Below are positions 46,052-54,777 of a stretch of 64,000 nucleotides of DNA, in pieces (position 1 is the first letter of the stretch; every line of letters starts with the position of its first letter). Source of the stretch: Enterobacterales bacterium (lineage in GTDB: Bacteria; Pseudomonadota; Gammaproteobacteria; Enterobacterales; Enterobacteriaceae). Under the pieces are notes generated by a model, which was not told the origin of the DNA, did not search any database, and was given only the letters and a program-made list of their open reading frames with translations. The position numbers were made by a program, and so were the translations under genes. The stretch is from positions 1 to 64,000 of the forward strand of contig JAATFX010000142.1 of NCBI GenBank assembly GCA_015654925.1, in the 5' to 3' direction.

Positions 46052-47050
46052 TCAGGCCGCCGCGTTGGCCTTTAGCGACCAGCAGGTGCCGGGATGGATA
46101 TCCTCGCGGGTGGTGATGCTTTCCGGCGTGTATAGCCAGGTTTTGGCGCTGCCCGCTTTGATGCCGGTTTGCAGCAGGTATTTCACCAGCGTGCTGATAT
46201 CCCGCGACTGATTGGGTACATCGGTCGATACCAGCGCGTCAATCAGACCGTTATTGAGCCGATCGCAGTCCGCCTGTTCGCCGCCGCCGGTGGTCGCCAG
46301 GTAGATTTTGCCGGTTTTACCCGCGTCGCGGATGGCCGCGCCGGTGCCCTGGGCGGTAGTGGACCAGAAATCCACGATGCCGCAGACATCGGGGTGCTGC
46401 TGGATCAGGGTGCTGGTGACGTTGCGCGCGGTGGTTTCATCCCAGTTGGAATAGGGCGCGGCGGCGATGGTGAATTCGGGGTGTTTTTTCAGCTCCTCGG
46501 TCAGGCCGGTATACTGATCGAGGCTGGACGCATTGACCTGATCGCCCTGGATCACGCCGATTTTATGGGATGAGCCGGGACCGCAGCCTTTCACCACCGC
46601 CTGCGCTTCCAGCTGGCCGACCGTGGTCCAGTTACTGCCCACGAACGCATCGGAAGAGAAATTACTCGGGTTATCCACCTGGATAACGTAAATGCCCGCC
46701 TGCTGCGCGCGCTTGTACAACTTGGCGTAGGACTGCAAATCCGGGGATTGCACAATCACCGCCGCCACTTTGCGGTTAATCGCATCGGTGAGGGCCTGCG
46801 CGCCGTCATCCGGCTTCCAGTTGGGGTCGCGCGTTTCAAACGTAATGCCGGCGGCTTTGAGCGAATTGCCGATATAAAAAGCCCAGCCCTGTGATAAATC
46901 CATGCCCATCGCCATGGGAATCAGCACCACGGTTTTGCCGGCCAGGTTTTGCGCCACGCTGGCCGGACCCGGATCATCGCGGCCAAACGCGCTGCCGCCC
47001 CAGACGCTGAGCGCCAGCCCCAATGCCGCGATATGTCGCCATTTTTTCAT
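46052..47050 (-). CDS. Sugar ABC transporter periplasmic binding protein (RbsB/LacI-like)
   Basis: The 332-residue protein has a signal peptide (MKKWRHIAALGLALS, cleavage near SAFG) and a type I periplasmic binding fold with KTVVLIPMAMGMDLSQGWAFYIGNSLKAAG, VAAVIVQSPDLQS, YVIQVDNPSNFSSDAFVGSNW and GVIQGDQVNASS. It supplies the two permeases of this operon. The ligand is not predictable; the propeller proteins suggest a sugar lactone or polyol. Confidence 0.9.
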   Translation of the reverse strand: MKKWRHIAALGLALSVWGGSAFGRDDPGPASVAQNLAGKTVVLIPMAMGMDLSQGWAFYIGNSLKAAGITFETRDPNWKPDDGAQALTDAINRKVAAVIVQSPDLQSYAKLYKRAQQAGIYVIQVDNPSNFSSDAFVGSNWTTVGQLEAQAVVKGCGPGSSHKIGVIQGDQVNASSLDQYTGLTEELKKHPEFTIAAAPYSNWDETTARNVTSTLIQQHPDVCGIVDFWSTTAQGTGAAIRDAGKTGKIYLATTGGGEQADCDRLNNGLIDALVSTDVPNQSRDISTLVKYLLQTGIKAGSAKTWLYTPESITTREDIHPGTCWSLKANAAA

Positions 47051-47088
47051 TTTTATCCCCTGCCTGTTATGATATAAGCCGCGTAAAA

Positions 47089-48072
47089 TTAAATATCGCC
47101 TTGCTGATCGGTTTGTTCGTCGCGCGGGTTTAATACGCCATCGATAATCAATGCAATCAGTAAAAACCCGGCTTTTATTAAATTTTGATATAAATCCGGG
47201 ATATCCATAATGGTCAGGCCATTAATGATAATCCCGATAAGCAGGGTGCCGTAAATAACATTACGTATCCCGCCGCGCCCGCCGGTTAAGCCAATGCCGC
47301 CAATCACCACCACCAGAATAATGTCGTACAATAACGTTGAATTAATAATGCGTGTATTGATCGAATGCAGGCTGGCCACAATCACCAGCCCGGCGATAAA
47401 AGCAATCAGGGCGGAGATAATATATTGCAAGACTATCAGCGGGCGTACCGGTATCCCGCTATTGCGGGCCGCGTGGTAATTGTCCCCCATCAGATAAATA
47501 AACCGGCCGTATTTGCAATAACGCAATAGCGCCGCCATCAGCAGCGCCAGCAGCAGGAACAGGAAAATCTCCAGCGGGATGCCGGCCAGGCGGGCATGAC
47601 CCAGCGCCGCAAGCCCCTGTTGCTGCGCGGGCAGATAAATCACATCCTGGGCGATAAGCTGGGAACGGGCGAAACCATAGACAAAAATACCGGTCGCCAG
47701 GGTGGCGAACAGCGCGGGAATTTCAGCGTAGGCGATCAATACGCCATTGATACACCCCACCAGCAATACCGCCAGTACGGTGTAGCCTAATGCCGGGGCC
47801 AGCGGAACGTGCTGGTTCAGCATATTTAAAAACCAGGCGGTTGACATAGCCATGACAGCAACGATAGAGAGATCGATCCCGCGACCAATCACTATCATAC
47901 CCATGGCAACCGCCAAAATACCTAATAAGGTAACGCTTCTTATCAAGTTAATTAAATTTCCGGCACTGAAAAAACCGGGCAGGAACAAGAGAGCCAAAAC
48001 AAAAATTACTACCGAAAGCAGCAGAACAATCACGCCCTGTCTGTCACGACGATAAAAACCCGATATATTCAT
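47089..48072 (-). CDS. Sugar ABC transporter permease (RbsC-type)
   Basis: The 327-residue inner-membrane protein has about eight to nine spans, including LLGILAVAMGMIVIGRGIDLSIVAVMAMS and VVVIGGIGLTGGRGGIRNVIYG, typical of the BPD_transp_2 family. It is the first gene of the operon and pairs with the permease domain of the fused protein. The sequence upstream contains an inverted repeat AGAACAT/ATGTTCT (48152-48187) that could be a control site. Confidence 0.9.
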   Translation of the reverse strand: MNISGFYRRDRQGVIVLLLSVVIFVLALLFLPGFFSAGNLINLIRSVTLLGILAVAMGMIVIGRGIDLSIVAVMAMSTAWFLNMLNQHVPLAPALGYTVLAVLLVGCINGVLIAYAEIPALFATLATGIFVYGFARSQLIAQDVIYLPAQQQGLAALGHARLAGIPLEIFLFLLLALLMAALLRYCKYGRFIYLMGDNYHAARNSGIPVRPLIVLQYIISALIAFIAGLVIVASLHSINTRIINSTLLYDIILVVVIGGIGLTGGRGGIRNVIYGTLLIGIIINGLTIMDIPDLYQNLIKAGFLLIALIIDGVLNPRDEQTDQQGDI

Positions 48073-48343
48073 ACTGACGACTCAGCGCTATTTTTTATAC
48101 CCTGCGGGGTTGCTGGCAGCGATTGTCATATAAGTGGATAAGGGCTGTCAAAGAACATAATTCAATAGGATTAGCGAAAAATGTTCTAATTTATTTCACG
48201 CCCGGCATGTGCGTTAAATGGTAATACTTATACGTATTTATTCATTGTGCTTGCGGATGGTTAAATCGATATTGATGGCGCGACGGGCAGGGTGAAAGCG
48301 CCCGCGGCGCCCGGATCGCGTTATTGACCCCACGGGAACCACG

Positions 48344-49168
48344 ATGAAACGTACTGTAATAGCCTTGCTGCTGGGCCTTCTATGGTCGCTGGCCAGCGCG
48401 GGGACGGCGTTAGCCGGCCCGACCCTTGACCGGGTCAACCAGACCAAAGTGCTGCGCGACGTGCTGGTCAACGACTATCCGCCGTTTGGCTTTATCGACG
48501 AAAATAACCGGCTCGCCGGTTTTGACGTCGATGTCGCCAAGGCGGTGGCGCAAAAGCTCGGCGTGCAGCTGGAACTGGCCACGCCGGGCTGGGAGACTAT
48601 CGTCGGCGGCAAATGGCAGGGGCGGTGGGATGTGTGCATCTGTTCCATGACGCCCAATACCGAGCGGGCCAAAGTGCTGAATTTCCCGGTGCCCTACTAC
48701 AGTTCGCCGGCGGTGCTGGTAGTCAATAAAAATGAGAAAAACATCAAGGGCGCCGCCGATTTAAACAATAAAAAAGTGGGCGTCGGCATCGGATCGAGTT
48801 ATGAGAATTACCTGAATAAATCGCTGGCGATCCCGGGCGCCGCGCCTATCATTTTCCCGTTTGACCGGGTGCAGATTGTACCGACGGATGAGACCGTCGC
48901 CTTCCAGAACCTGGCGTTGGGGGCCGGCACCCGCCTGGACGCCATCGTTTCCGATCTGGCCACCGCCAACGCCCGCATCGCCAAAAGCGATCGTTTCCGC
49001 ATCGTCGCCGAGCTGTATGCCGAACCCAACTGGGTGGCGACCGATAAAGGGGACGCGCAGTGGGATCAAACCGTGGCGGATACGGTAAATGCCCTGCGCG
49101 CCGACGGTACGCTGGCTAAGATTTCCCGCCATTGGCTGGGGGAAGATATTACCCGGGCCGCGCCATAA
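48344..49168 (+). CDS. ABC transporter amino-acid-type periplasmic binding protein
   Basis: The 274-residue SBP_bac_3 protein has a signal peptide ending near GTALAG (about residue 24) and marks of the family: VLVNDYPPFGFIDENNRLAGFDVDVAKAVAQKL, DVCICSMTPNTERAKVLNF and KVGVGIGSSYENY. It is followed by a permease with overlapping TAATG. The nearby homocysteine S-methyltransferase suggests a sulfur amino acid ligand such as S-methylmethionine, which is inference. Confidence 0.88.
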   Translation: MKRTVIALLLGLLWSLASAGTALAGPTLDRVNQTKVLRDVLVNDYPPFGFIDENNRLAGFDVDVAKAVAQKLGVQLELATPGWETIVGGKWQGRWDVCICSMTPNTERAKVLNFPVPYYSSPAVLVVNKNEKNIKGAADLNNKKVGVGIGSSYENYLNKSLAIPGAAPIIFPFDRVQIVPTDETVAFQNLALGAGTRLDAIVSDLATANARIAKSDRFRIVAELYAEPNWVATDKGDAQWDQTVADTVNALRADGTLAKISRHWLGEDITRAAP

Positions 49169-50025
49169 TGGTGCCGACCCCCGCCGCTTCCCCGAACCCA
49201 TCCAAGCTTGGCGCCGATGCGGCGATCGCCCCGGATCAGCGTCGCGCCGGGTTTCGGTTGCGCACCCTGGCGACCTGGATATTATTGCTGACGCTGCTGC
49301 TGGGGCTGTTTTCCCGCATGGATCTGGATTTTGGCCTGATCCGGCAAAAGCTGCCGTTTATGCTGGGGCTGCATTTGTCGCCGGACGGTTTTATCCAGGG
49401 CGCGGCGCTGACCCTGGTGATAACCGCCGTCGCCATGCTGTTTTGCACGCTGCTGGGCATTATTACCGCCGTGGGCCGGTTATCCTCCAGCGCCATTGCT
49501 TTTGGCTGCGCCACATTTTATACGTCGCTGTTTCGCGGCACGCCGCTGCTGGTGCAGGTATTGATTATTTATTTGGCCCTGCCGCAGGCGGGCATCGTGC
49601 TGGGGGCCTTCAGTTCGGGCATTATCGCCCTGTCGCTCAATTACGGCGCCTATCTGGCCGAAACCATCCGCGGCGGGGTGATCGCCATCCCCCGCGGGCA
49701 GACGGAGGCCGCCATGGCGCTGGGGCTGCCGCGCCGCGTGATTGCTACCCATATTATCGCCCCGCAGGCGCTGCGTATTATTGTCCCGCCGGTGGGCTCG
49801 CTATTTATTTCCATGCTGAAAGATTCATCGCTGGTGTCGTTGATGGGGTTATGGGAGCTTAATTTCCTGGCGCAATCCTATGGCCGCAGCACCTATCATT
49901 ATATGGAAATGCTGACGGCGGCGGCGGCCATCTACTGGCTGATGTCGATGGTGCTTGAGCTGGCGCAGGGACGGCTGGAGCGCCATTTCGGCCAGGGCTG
50001 CCAGCCGCGCGGCCCGCAGCGCTAG
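49168..50025 (+). CDS. Amino-acid ABC transporter permease (HisM/GlnP family)
   Basis: The 285-residue inner-membrane permease has a long cytoplasmic N-terminal extension (about 33 residues, proline- and alanine-rich), then a span, an insertion, and the standard permease domain from about 78 with EAA loop GVIAIPRGQTEAAMALGLPRRVIATHIIAPQALR. It starts at the ATG overlapping the preceding stop. No ATP-binding protein gene adjoins; the next gene is mmuM. The missing ATPase must come from elsewhere. Confidence 0.88.
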   Translation: MVPTPAASPNPSKLGADAAIAPDQRRAGFRLRTLATWILLLTLLLGLFSRMDLDFGLIRQKLPFMLGLHLSPDGFIQGAALTLVITAVAMLFCTLLGIITAVGRLSSSAIAFGCATFYTSLFRGTPLLVQVLIIYLALPQAGIVLGAFSSGIIALSLNYGAYLAETIRGGVIAIPRGQTEAAMALGLPRRVIATHIIAPQALRIIVPPVGSLFISMLKDSSLVSLMGLWELNFLAQSYGRSTYHYMEMLTAAAAIYWLMSMVLELAQGRLERHFGQGCQPRGPQR

Positions 50026-50065
50026 ATCGCGGATATTCCCCTTTCCCCCTGATTAAGGAGCCGCC

Positions 50066-51022
50066 ATGGGCGACGAAGGCAGTACGGTAACACGCGATGC
50101 GATTACGCTGCTTGACGGCGGCATGGGCCGCCTGCTGGAGCAACTGGGGGCGCCGTTTCGCCTGCCGGAGTGGTCGGCGCTGTCGCTGATCGAAGCCCCG
50201 GAGTACGTGACGCGGGCGCATCAAATTTATGCCGATAGCGGCGCGCAGGTGCTGACCACCAATACCTTTGGCCTGGTGCCGCATATGCTGGGCGAGGCGC
50301 GCTTTGCCCGGCAGGCGCAGTCCCTGGCGGGATTGGCGGGGCAACTGGCCCGCGCGGTGGCCGACCGGGCCAACGCCGCCGCCCCCCTATATCCGGTGCG
50401 GGTGGCCGGCTCGCTGCCGCCGCTGTTCGAGAGCTACCGGCCGGAAAAATTTATTCCCGATCGGGCGGACGAGATCCTGGCGCCGCTGATCGCGGGGCTG
50501 CTGCCCTGGGTCGACTTTTGGCTCATCGAAACGCAGAGTTCCACGCTGGAGGCCTTGACGGCGCTGGGCGCCGTTAAACGCGTCAGCGCGCTGCCGGTCT
50601 ATATCGCCTATACCCTTAAGGACGAAGCCGGGCGCACCGGGCCGGCGGAGCTGCGGTCGGGCGAACCGGTGGCCGCCGCCGCGGCGGCGACACTGGCGGC
50701 GGGCGCCGCGGGGATCTTGTTTAATTGCAGCCAGCCGGAGGCGATGGGCGAGGCGATCGCCGCCGCCAGGCGCGTGATTGATGCGTCGTCCACCCCCGCG
50801 GCGGCGCTGGGGGTCTATGCCAATGCCTTTATGCCCGAACCGCCGTCGGACCAGCCCTATGCCGGCATTTCGGCCATCAGGGACGATCTCGACCCGCAAC
50901 ATTACCTGGGGTGGGTGCGCCGCTGGGTCGGGCAGGGTGCCACCGTGGTGGGGGGATGCTGCGGCATAGGCCCCGAACATATCGCCGCGCTGCGGGATAC
51001 CTTTTCACCCGGGCGCCGCTGA
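50066..51022 (+). CDS. mmuM: Homocysteine S-methyltransferase (MmuM)
   Basis: The 318-residue protein has the zinc-binding cysteines of the family: one in GILFNCSQPEAM (about 231) and the pair C298/C299 in VVGGCCGIGPEHI. The N terminus has ITLLDGGMGRLLEQLG and TTNTFGLVPHML. It transfers a methyl group from S-methylmethionine or S-adenosylmethionine to homocysteine to give methionine. In E. coli it is paired with the MmuP permease; here it follows an ABC binding protein and permease, suggesting they import S-methylmethionine. That link is inference. Confidence 0.9.
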   Translation: MGDEGSTVTRDAITLLDGGMGRLLEQLGAPFRLPEWSALSLIEAPEYVTRAHQIYADSGAQVLTTNTFGLVPHMLGEARFARQAQSLAGLAGQLARAVADRANAAAPLYPVRVAGSLPPLFESYRPEKFIPDRADEILAPLIAGLLPWVDFWLIETQSSTLEALTALGAVKRVSALPVYIAYTLKDEAGRTGPAELRSGEPVAAAAAATLAAGAAGILFNCSQPEAMGEAIAAARRVIDASSTPAAALGVYANAFMPEPPSDQPYAGISAIRDDLDPQHYLGWVRRWVGQGATVVGGCCGIGPEHIAALRDTFSPGRR

Positions 51023-51092
51023 ACGGCCGCGGGCAAAATATTTTTTGGCCGGCGGCTCCTTTACTGCATTAAGTGTTTTACTATAGGCAAAT

Positions 51093-51111
51093 GAGAATGC
51101 TTATAATTATC
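51093..51111. promoter_or_regulatory. Fur-like box overlapping a -10 element
   Basis: GAGAATGCTTATAATTATC matches 15 of the 19 positions of the Fur consensus GATAATGATAATCATTATC. A perfect TATAAT (51102-51107) lies inside it, so Fur binding would block the promoter. A transcript would start near 51114, very close to the annotated start of the next gene. Binding is inferred. Confidence 0.65.
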
Positions 51112-51119
51112 CAGTTGTT

Positions 51120-51626
51120 ATGTTCCCTTTGCCGGCCGCGGTGGCGCCGATAACGCGTTATCCCGCGCGCCGCGGCCGCCGCGCCGCCTGGCTGGGCATC
51201 TGGGCATTACTGATGCTGTTTATTGCGCCGGTGATATCACAATCACTGGAGCGCGCCCGCGCCGGCGCTGCGCCTGGCGGGATGCTGGATGGCCGGGAAA
51301 TGAGCCATGCCGTCGGCGATATCGCCAGCGATGCCGTTAGCGATGATACCATGGGCCATGCCATGGCCCATGCCCCGTTCCCGCGGCACCCCGATCGCGG
51401 CGGATCGTTGCCCCATTCCATGCCGATGTCGGCGGATTTCGCCTGCGGGTATTGTTTATTATTAATTCATTTACCGCTGCTGGATGCGGCGGGAGTCGCC
51501 CTGTTTTGGTCGGCGGTATCGACCGCCGGGCCGCCGCCGGCGCAACCGGGGACGCCGCTGCTTGCCCGCCTGGCGTTCCCTGATTTCCTGGCCCGCGGAC
51601 CCCCGGCCCGAATCCCTGTCTTTTAA
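51120..51626 (+). CDS. DUF2946 membrane/periplasmic protein
   Basis: The 168-residue protein has an N-terminal membrane segment (AAWLGIWALLMLFIAPVIS, about 22-40), a His/Met-rich middle (DDTMGHAMAHAPFPRHPDRGG, then PHSMPMS) and a second hydrophobic segment with CGYCLLLIHLPLLD, as in DUF2946. His/Met richness hints at copper. The ATG at 51120 is only about 6 nt after the inferred transcript start, so GTG 51141 or a later start may be used. A CopC gene follows. Confidence 0.72.
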   Translation: MFPLPAAVAPITRYPARRGRRAAWLGIWALLMLFIAPVISQSLERARAGAAPGGMLDGREMSHAVGDIASDAVSDDTMGHAMAHAPFPRHPDRGGSLPHSMPMSADFACGYCLLLIHLPLLDAAGVALFWSAVSTAGPPPAQPGTPLLARLAFPDFLARGPPARIPVF

Positions 51627-51744
51627 TCATAACCGACGATGTTACCCGCCGGCGCCGTTATGGCGCAGCAACGCGCCCGTCGCCTTTTATCGGCTTCGGG
51701 CGGCGGGGCGGGATTATATTTAATTGATCAAAAAGGGATTTAAT

Positions 51745-52146
51745 ATGTATTGCCATACCTTCAAGCGTCATGCTTTTTTTAGTAAAGGCGCGCTGCTGCC
51801 AGCGGCCATCCTGTTAGCCGGGGCGCTGCTTTCCCAGCAAGCGCTGGCCCACGCTCATCTGAAAACCCAAACGCCCGCCGCCAGCAGTACCGTGTCGGCT
51901 GCGCCCGATAAGCTTACCCTGGAATTCACCGAAGGCGTGGAACCCGCGTTTAGCGGCGTAGAGCTCGCCTTGGCCGATAATACGGCGGTGGCGACCGGGA
52001 AACCGCAAATCGACGGCGCGGCCAATACCCGGCTAATCGTGCCGCTGGCCGCGCCGTTAGCCGCCGGCCGGTACCAGGTGAAATGGCACGTGGTGTCCGT
52101 TGACGGCCATAAAACCCATGGCGCTTACGTGTTTACGGTTAAGTAA
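51745..52146 (+). CDS. copC: CopC/YobA-type periplasmic copper-binding protein
   Basis: The 133-residue protein has a signal peptide cleaved after ALA at residue 35, leaving an N-terminal His (HAHLKTQTPA), the usual Cu(II) ligand of CopC. The CopC body shows LEFTEGVEPAFSGVEL and a C-terminal VSVDGHKTHGAYVF holding the other His and Asp ligands. AAGGGA precedes the ATG; an upstream TTG is possible. CopC usually partners a CopD membrane protein, but none follows here: a strong terminator comes next. Confidence 0.88.
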   Translation: MYCHTFKRHAFFSKGALLPAAILLAGALLSQQALAHAHLKTQTPAASSTVSAAPDKLTLEFTEGVEPAFSGVELALADNTAVATGKPQIDGAANTRLIVPLAAPLAAGRYQVKWHVVSVDGHKTHGAYVFTVK

Positions 52147-52184
52147 CGTCCATAATGCGCTGATTTCAGGCGTAAATAACCGTT

Positions 52185-52226
52185 ATGACCCGACGGCCTA
52201 TCGCAGGCCGCCGGGTCATCTTTTTT
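52185..52226 (+). terminator. Intrinsic terminator after copC
   Basis: A near-perfect inverted repeat with outer arms ATGACCCG (52185-52192) and CGGGTCAT (52212-52219) and inner arms GGCCT/AGGCC round a short loop is followed by six Ts (52221-52226). This is a strong rho-independent terminator for the DUF2946-copC transcript. Confidence 0.88.
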
Positions 52227-52372
52227 CCGCCGGCGGCCCGGGGCGAAAAAGCCGTTTTAGCACTGATTGATATGGTGAAAACCGCGGCAAGTACGCTAAG
52301 CTGAACCTCCCGCGCCGGGTACGACCGTTATTTTTTGGGCACGACTATACTCATTTACTATCAGGATTTGCC

Positions 52373-53644
52373 ATGCCTTCTTCTGCTACCGCCAGCGCGG
52401 ACTCGCTGTTGCACCATCGCTCTTTTGTCGCTTTCTGGCTGGCCCGTACCGGTTCCAGCTTCGGCTTCCAGATGCTGTCCATCGTAGTGAGCTGGCAAAT
52501 CTATTCCATCACCGGGCGCGCGCTGGACCTGGGCCTGATCGGCCTGGCGCAGTTTTTGCCGTCGGTCGCCCTGGCGCTGCCGGCCGGCCATGTGGCGGAC
52601 CAGTTCGATCGCCGGCGCATCGTGCTGTTCGGCCAACTGGCGGAATGGCTGGCCATCGCGGCGCTGGCGGCGCTGACCCTGACCCATCATGTTAATGAAG
52701 TGGTGATCCTCGGGCTGATTTTCCTGATCTCCGTGGCCAAGGCCATGGAAGCGCCGTCGCTGCAATCAATGCTGCCGGCATTGGTGCCGCCGGCGCTGCT
52801 GGCGCGCGCCATGGCCGCCAATGCCGCTTCCGGCGAGGCGGCCATGATGGTCGGGCCCGCCCTGGGGGGCTTTTTGTACGTCGCGGGGGCCGGCACGGTG
52901 TATGCGGCCGCCGGCGCGCTCTATCTGGTGTCCATCGTCATGGTCAGCCGGCTGCATTATGAACATACGCCGCCGCGCCGGGTGCCGGCCAGTTTCGCCA
53001 CCCTGTTCGCCGGCGTGCGTTTTATCCGCGCGCGGCCGGATGTGCTGGGGGTGATTTCGCTGGATCTGTTCGCCGTGCTGCTGGGGGGCGCCACCGCTTT
53101 GCTGCCGATCTTCGCCAAGGATATCCTGCACACCGGCGCATGGGGACTGGGGCTGCTGCGCGGCGCGCCGGCGGTGGGGGCGCTGCTGGTGGGGTTCTGG
53201 TTAAGCCGCCGTTCGCTGGAGCGGCACGTAGGCATGATCATGTTTATCGCGGTGGCCGGCTTTGGCGTCGCGACGCTGGTGTTCGCGCTGTCCAGCGTAC
53301 TCTGGTTGTCGCTGCTGGCGCTGTTCGCCCTCGGCGCCTTCGATATGGTCAGCATGGTAATCCGCGGCGCGCTGGTGCAGCTCGATACCCCGGACGACAT
53401 GCGCGGCCGCGTCAGCGCGGTCAATTCGATATTTATCAATACGTCCAACCAGCTGGGGGAATTTGAATCGGGCCTGCTCGCGGCGTGGGTGGGCGCGGTG
53501 CCGGCCGCCGCCTTGGGCGGCATCGGCACCCTGCTGGTGGTCGGACTGTGGATGGCCTGGTTCCCCAATCTGCGGCGGCGCCAGCGTCTGGATAACGGCA
53601 ACGCCGAAGCGTTAAAGGAAAGCGGCGCCGTCGATACCCTGTAA
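52373..53644 (+). CDS. MFS exporter of the EntS-like family
   Basis: The 423-residue protein has 12 predicted spans with MFS marks: GLAQFLPSVALALPAGHVADQFDRRRIV, and a C-terminal region LDTPDDMRGRVSAVNSIFINTSNQLGEFESG typical of EntS/macrolide-type exporters. EntS exports enterobactin; no siderophore genes adjoin, so the cargo is unknown. The charged tail after about residue 395 is cytoplasmic. The gene follows the copC terminator and is convergent with the LysR gene. Confidence 0.85.
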   Translation: MPSSATASADSLLHHRSFVAFWLARTGSSFGFQMLSIVVSWQIYSITGRALDLGLIGLAQFLPSVALALPAGHVADQFDRRRIVLFGQLAEWLAIAALAALTLTHHVNEVVILGLIFLISVAKAMEAPSLQSMLPALVPPALLARAMAANAASGEAAMMVGPALGGFLYVAGAGTVYAAAGALYLVSIVMVSRLHYEHTPPRRVPASFATLFAGVRFIRARPDVLGVISLDLFAVLLGGATALLPIFAKDILHTGAWGLGLLRGAPAVGALLVGFWLSRRSLERHVGMIMFIAVAGFGVATLVFALSSVLWLSLLALFALGAFDMVSMVIRGALVQLDTPDDMRGRVSAVNSIFINTSNQLGEFESGLLAAWVGAVPAAALGGIGTLLVVGLWMAWFPNLRRRQRLDNGNAEALKESGAVDTL

Positions 53645-53745
53645 TCGCTGATAACCGAGAACGACCGGAGCCGGAAAATATCCTGCGCGAACGCCGCCCG
53701 CCGCCCCTGGCGCCGGTTCGGGGCGGCCGTACCCGTTTCATCCGC

Positions 53746-54669
53746 TTATGGCGCGGGGCCGGCGAGCGTGGCGGCCATAAAGTCTTCCTGGCCCAGGGCT
53801 TGCGCAAGATAGTCCACCCAGGCCCTGACTTTGCCCGGTATAAACCGCGCGGCGGGATAAACGGCGTGCAGCTTCAGCGCGGGGTAACGGTAGGCGGGCA
53901 ACACCCGCACCAGGGCGCGATCGGCCAATTGGCGCCCGATCAGCGGTAACTGCGCGCCGCCGATGCCTAATCCGCCCTCGATGGCCTGGAGCAGGGCAAA
54001 GGTATTGTTGGCCTGAAACACGGGATGCACGTCTACGACCTCGGGGCCATCAGGACCGTGAAGCACCAGTGGCGAATCCCCGGAAGGGCCGCTATAGCGA
54101 ATATAGGCATGCCCGCTTAATTCCGCCGCCGTCTGCGGCGCGCCCTGCGCGGCAAGATAATCCGGCGCGGCGACCAGGATGCGTTCGACGGTTCCCAGCC
54201 GGCGGGCCACGGTGCCGGGCGCCGGCAAATCCCCCAAGCGAATGGCCACATCGATGCCTTCGCTCACCACATCTCCCAGGCGATCGTCGAGCAGCAACTC
54301 GATGGACAGGCCGGGGTGACGCCGCTGGAAAGCGATCGCCAGCCGGGCGAGGTAGCGCTGGCCGATGCCCGTGGGCCCATGAATGCGCAAACTGCCGGTC
54401 AAACGTTGGGTTAAGCCATGCAGGGTCTCTTCGGCCTCATTCACCGCCAGCAGGATCGGTTTGACCTGCTGATAATAGTTTTTACCCGCTTCCGTCAGGG
54501 TGATTGCGCGGGTGGTGCGGTAAAACAGCAAAATATTCAATAACTTTTCCAGGCCGGCAATTTGCTGGCTCACCGCCGGCTGCGTCAGGCCCAGATCGCG
54601 CGCGGCCGCGGACAGGCTGCCGAGTTCGGCCACGCGAATAAAGGTATGCATGGCGGTCAGTTTATCCAT
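53746..54669 (-). CDS. LysR-family transcriptional regulator
   Basis: The 307-residue protein has an N-terminal winged helix (MDKLTAMHTFIRVAELGSLSAAARDLGLTQPAVSQQIAGLE, with SAAARDLGLTQPAVSQ as recognition region) and an effector domain with GSLRIHGPTGIG and HPGLSIELLLDDRLGDVVSEGIDVAIRLGDL, of the CrgA-like subgroup. It is divergent from an SDR-family gene with 108 bp between them, and probably controls it. Regulators of this group often respond to aldehydes, quinones or phenolics. Confidence 0.9.
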   Translation of the reverse strand: MDKLTAMHTFIRVAELGSLSAAARDLGLTQPAVSQQIAGLEKLLNILLFYRTTRAITLTEAGKNYYQQVKPILLAVNEAEETLHGLTQRLTGSLRIHGPTGIGQRYLARLAIAFQRRHPGLSIELLLDDRLGDVVSEGIDVAIRLGDLPAPGTVARRLGTVERILVAAPDYLAAQGAPQTAAELSGHAYIRYSGPSGDSPLVLHGPDGPEVVDVHPVFQANNTFALLQAIEGGLGIGGAQLPLIGRQLADRALVRVLPAYRYPALKLHAVYPAARFIPGKVRAWVDYLAQALGQEDFMAATLAGPAP

Positions 54670-54777
54670 CGCGCTTACCTGAAAGTTATGCTTATAAGTG
54701 TTAGCAATTTTACCCCTATTATCGTGGTTATGTTAATCAATTACAGTTATTGCACCCTAAACTCGGAGAATAACTCC

